Assembly: GCA_028714955.1 (NCBI GenBank)
Contig: JAQTLK010000002.1
Coordinates: 1-64,000 of the forward strand
Length of the DNA stretch: 64,000 nt
Origin: Sulfuricella sp.
GTDB taxonomy: Bacteria > Pseudomonadota > Gammaproteobacteria > Burkholderiales > Sulfuricellaceae
Direction of reading: 5' to 3'
The number at the start of each line of letters is the position of its first letter. The first letter of the stretch is position 1. The position numbers and the translations under genes are program-made. Shown one piece after another: positions 61,167-64,000 of the stretch. Below the pieces are notes generated by a model. The model saw nothing but the letters and a program-made list of their open reading frames with translations, ran no database searches and was not told where the DNA came from.

Positions 61167-62564
61167 ATGTTTCGGATTGCCAATCATTACGTCTCGGTCA
61201 CAGCAATCATTCTTTTTGCGATTGAAGCACTTGTCCTGGTGACTTCAGTCTATTTGGGCGTCGCTATCCGGTTTGAAGACTCGGCGCGGCTTATCGCTGC
61301 GCCGTTTGCCAACCTTTTCCCGCAGGCGGCGACTTATGCTTTCGTGATGATCTTCAGCATGACGGCACTGGGTATGTACCAACTGGATTACAGGGAGGAT
61401 TTCCGGCGCACTTTGCTGCGCCTCATGCCTGCCTTTGTTTTGGGGTTGGGGCTCATAACCCTGGTTTTTTACCTGCTGCCGGATCTTTATTTTGGTCGCG
61501 GCATATTGGGGATCGTCATGTTGCTCGCCATAGCGGGCATTCTTTTGACGCGAATCATTTTTTTCCGGTGGTCCAGCCTCAGGCTTCTGGAACCGCGGAT
61601 CATGGTTTTGGGCGTTGGCGCCATGGCCAGGGAGTGTGGCGCTCTGGCCGGGAATTATCATGGTTATCATAAAGCCAATATCGTTGGCTTTATTCCGATG
61701 CCAAATGAAGATTGTCTCGTGTCTCCTTCATCCCTGTTGCCGGTGAATGGATCTCTGATGTCCATGGCAAAAACATACAATGTGAATGAGATCGTCGTGG
61801 CGGTTCAGAATCGTCGCAGTGGCGGCTTCCCTATTCAGGAGTTGCTGGAATGCAAGCTGAATGGGGTTAAGGTAAGCGATGCGGCAAATTTCTTTGAACG
61901 CGAGATGTGCCAGATCCGGGTTGATACTTTCCAGCCAAGCTGGCTGGTATTCGGAGGAGGGTTTGACCAGGGATTCCTGCGCGCCAGCATCAAAAGGAGC
62001 TTCGACCTTTTTGCCAGCGCGATCCTTTTTATTGTCACGCTTCCTATCATGGTCATTACCGCGCTGAGCATTGTTATCGAAGATGGCATGCCTATCCTTT
62101 ATCGCCAGGAAAGGGTAGGCAAGGATGGCCATCCTTTTGTCGTCATGAAATTCCGCAGCATGCGAAATAACGCGGAGAAGGAAGGAAAGCCGCAATGGGC
62201 GGCTGAGAATGATCCGCGCACGACGAAGGTGGGGCGGATCATTCGCAAATTGAGAATCGACGAGCTTCCGCAAATCTTCAACGTCCTGAAAGGGGACATG
62301 AGTTTTGTCGGTCCCCGGCCGGAAAGGCCCTATTTCGTGAAAAGCCTCTGCGAGGAAATACCCTATTACAACATGAGGCACAGCATCAAGCCAGGCATCA
62401 CGGGCTGGGCCCAGGTGCGTTACCAATATGGCGCATCGGTCGAGGATGCCATCCAGAAGCTCCAGTACGACCTGTACTATGTGAAAAACAACAGCTTGTT
62501 CCTGGATATAATCATACTCATAGATACGATCCAGGTCGTCCTGTTTGGCAAGGGTGGGAGATGA
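61167..62564 (+). CDS. undecaprenyl-phosphate sugar phosphotransferase, XrtA/PEP-CTERM type
   Basis: KRSFDLFASAILFIVTLPIMVITALSIVIEDGMPILYRQERVG; LRIDELPQIFNVLKGDMSFVGPRPERPYFV. Confidence 0.92.
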   Translation: MFRIANHYVSVTAIILFAIEALVLVTSVYLGVAIRFEDSARLIAAPFANLFPQAATYAFVMIFSMTALGMYQLDYREDFRRTLLRLMPAFVLGLGLITLVFYLLPDLYFGRGILGIVMLLAIAGILLTRIIFFRWSSLRLLEPRIMVLGVGAMARECGALAGNYHGYHKANIVGFIPMPNEDCLVSPSSLLPVNGSLMSMAKTYNVNEIVVAVQNRRSGGFPIQELLECKLNGVKVSDAANFFEREMCQIRVDTFQPSWLVFGGGFDQGFLRASIKRSFDLFASAILFIVTLPIMVITALSIVIEDGMPILYRQERVGKDGHPFVVMKFRSMRNNAEKEGKPQWAAENDPRTTKVGRIIRKLRIDELPQIFNVLKGDMSFVGPRPERPYFVKSLCEEIPYYNMRHSIKPGITGWAQVRYQYGASVEDAIQKLQYDLYYVKNNSLFLDIIILIDTIQVVLFGKGGR

Positions 62565-62583
62565 TTCCAGGGCACGGTTTTCC

Positions 62584-64000
62584 ATGTTGACAAGCGTAGC
62601 GGCATACAGCTACTCCACTGCGGCTGTTGCATTCCTTCTCCTGGGCGGGGCCCTGCTGACCAGTTGGCGCGGACGCCTGCACGGAATCATGCTGACGGCA
62701 GCCTGCCTGCTGACGGCGCTCTGGGCGGCAACGATTGCCTACCAGCTCGCCAGGGGGTACTCCTTGTCTTTCCTGACGGATATCCTGGAGGTTTTCCGGA
62801 ACGCAGGGTGGACGCTCTTTTTGGTCTTGCTGCTGGGGCCCTTTGAGAAGACGGAGGCCCCCTCGTCTGCCAGAGTCAGGCCATTTGCGGCGGTTGTCTC
62901 GGCCTTTTACGCCTTATATTTTTTTTCGACTGCCTACATTCATTGGGGGAGCGAGGCATCCCATGATTCCCTGGCTTTCATGGCGCTTGTTTTCGGGCGC
63001 GTGGCAATGGCGGTTATGGGCATGATCCTGGTGGAACAGTTCTACCGGAATACCCCTTCCAGGCAACGCTGGGGCGTCAAGTACGCCTGCCTGGGAATCG
63101 GTGGGGCGTTCGCTTACGATTTTTACCTGTATAGCGACGCCATGCTGTTCAGGCATGTGAATATGGAAATATGGGCCGCGCGTGGGATCGTCAATGCCCT
63201 GATCGTTCCCCTTGTCGCCGTGTCCGCGGCGCGCAGTCCCCAGTGGTCGTTGGGAATTTCGGTTTCGCGCCGCATCCTGTTTCATTCCGCGACACTGTTC
63301 GGCGCCGCCCTCTACTTGCTGGCGATGGCTGCTACCGGCTATTACCTGCGCTTTTTTGGGGGGAACTGGGGAACGGTCTTGCAGGCGGCATTCTTTTTCG
63401 GCGCCGTGATCTTGCTGTTGGCGGTGCTTTTCTCCGGAACCTTACGTTCATGGCTCAAGGTTTTCATCAGCAAGCATTTCTTTATTTACAACTACGATTA
63501 TCGCGAGGAATGGCTGCGCTTTACGCGCACCCTTTCCGAGGTCGGGCACGGATTGGGAGAGCGCGCCATCCAGGCCATAGCAGAACTGGTCGAAAGCCCG
63601 GGCGGCGCTTTGTGGATCAATCGGGAATCCGGCAGTTGCGAACTTGTGGCGCACTGGAATATGCCGCTGGCAAAGGGAGCCGAGCCCGCAAATAGCCCCT
63701 TTTGCCAGTTTATGGAAAACAGGCAGTGGGTAATCGACTTGCAGGAATATGACGCCAAGCCAGAGAAATATGGCGCAATTGCCATGCCTCAATGGCTGCG
63801 CGCCACCCCCCGGGCATGGCTGGTGGTTCCGCTGATTCAGCAGCGGAAGTTGTTCGGTTTCGTGGTGCTGGCCCAGCCCCGGAGTAGAATCAGGCTGAAT
63901 TGGGAAGTGAGCGACCTGCTCAAGATTGCCGGCAAGCAGGCAGCAAGCTACCTGGCGCAACAGGAAGCGGACCATGCGCTCATGGTGGCGCGTCAGTTCG
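62584..64000 (+). CDS. prsK: PrsK-like XrtA/PEP-CTERM membrane histidine kinase, truncated by window end
   Basis: Open frame MLTSVAAYSYSTAAVAFLLLGG... multi-TM then ..FGFVVLAQPRSRIRLNWEVSDLLKIAGKQAASYLAQQEADHALMVARQF, no stop before 64000. Confidence 0.78.
   Translation, partial: MLTSVAAYSYSTAAVAFLLLGGALLTSWRGRLHGIMLTAACLLTALWAATIAYQLARGYSLSFLTDILEVFRNAGWTLFLVLLLGPFEKTEAPSSARVRPFAAVVSAFYALYFFSTAYIHWGSEASHDSLAFMALVFGRVAMAVMGMILVEQFYRNTPSRQRWGVKYACLGIGGAFAYDFYLYSDAMLFRHVNMEIWAARGIVNALIVPLVAVSAARSPQWSLGISVSRRILFHSATLFGAALYLLAMAATGYYLRFFGGNWGTVLQAAFFFGAVILLLAVLFSGTLRSWLKVFISKHFFIYNYDYREEWLRFTRTLSEVGHGLGERAIQAIAELVESPGGALWINRESGSCELVAHWNMPLAKGAEPANSPFCQFMENRQWVIDLQEYDAKPEKYGAIAMPQWLRATPRAWLVVPLIQQRKLFGFVVLAQPRSRIRLNWEVSDLLKIAGKQAASYLAQQEADHALMVARQF

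Overview
The window looks like chromosomal DNA of a chemolithotrophic, probably sulfur-oxidising betaproteobacterium; this taxonomy is inferred from gene content only. Main blocks: (i) a qmoA-qmoB-hdrC-hdrB heterodisulfide-reductase-like operon; (ii) two paralogous TonB receptors flanking umuDC, the second next to an OmpR-type two-component system; (iii) selD/selU, ispDF and an AmmeMemoRadiSam three-gene cassette; (iv) a mer-operon remnant between tRNA-Ser and tRNA-Phe; (v) a soluble GAF-histidine kinase/NarL pair next to cysG; (vi) a substrate-binding protein paired with a GGDEF/EAL protein, a nine-heme cytochrome with Ig-like domains, and feoAB; (vii) an exosortase-A-type exopolysaccharide region. 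Region (vii) contains a PqqD-like / HprK-like kinase / nucleotidyltransferase cassette directly downstream of a small exported 'TPGYW' protein, and the region carries three candidate sigma-54 promoters. Non-coding structure not explained by the ORF track includes two MITE-like families (A and B) found side by side at two loci with covarying ends, a third REP family with covarying arms, a perfect 21-bp palindrome whose half-site recurs beside a Fic-domain fragment, an apparently ORF-less group II intron after the cytochrome terminator, a merT'-'merP deletion fusion, and a decayed tRNA-Ser-like sequence. All calls come from reading the sequence; no searches were run.
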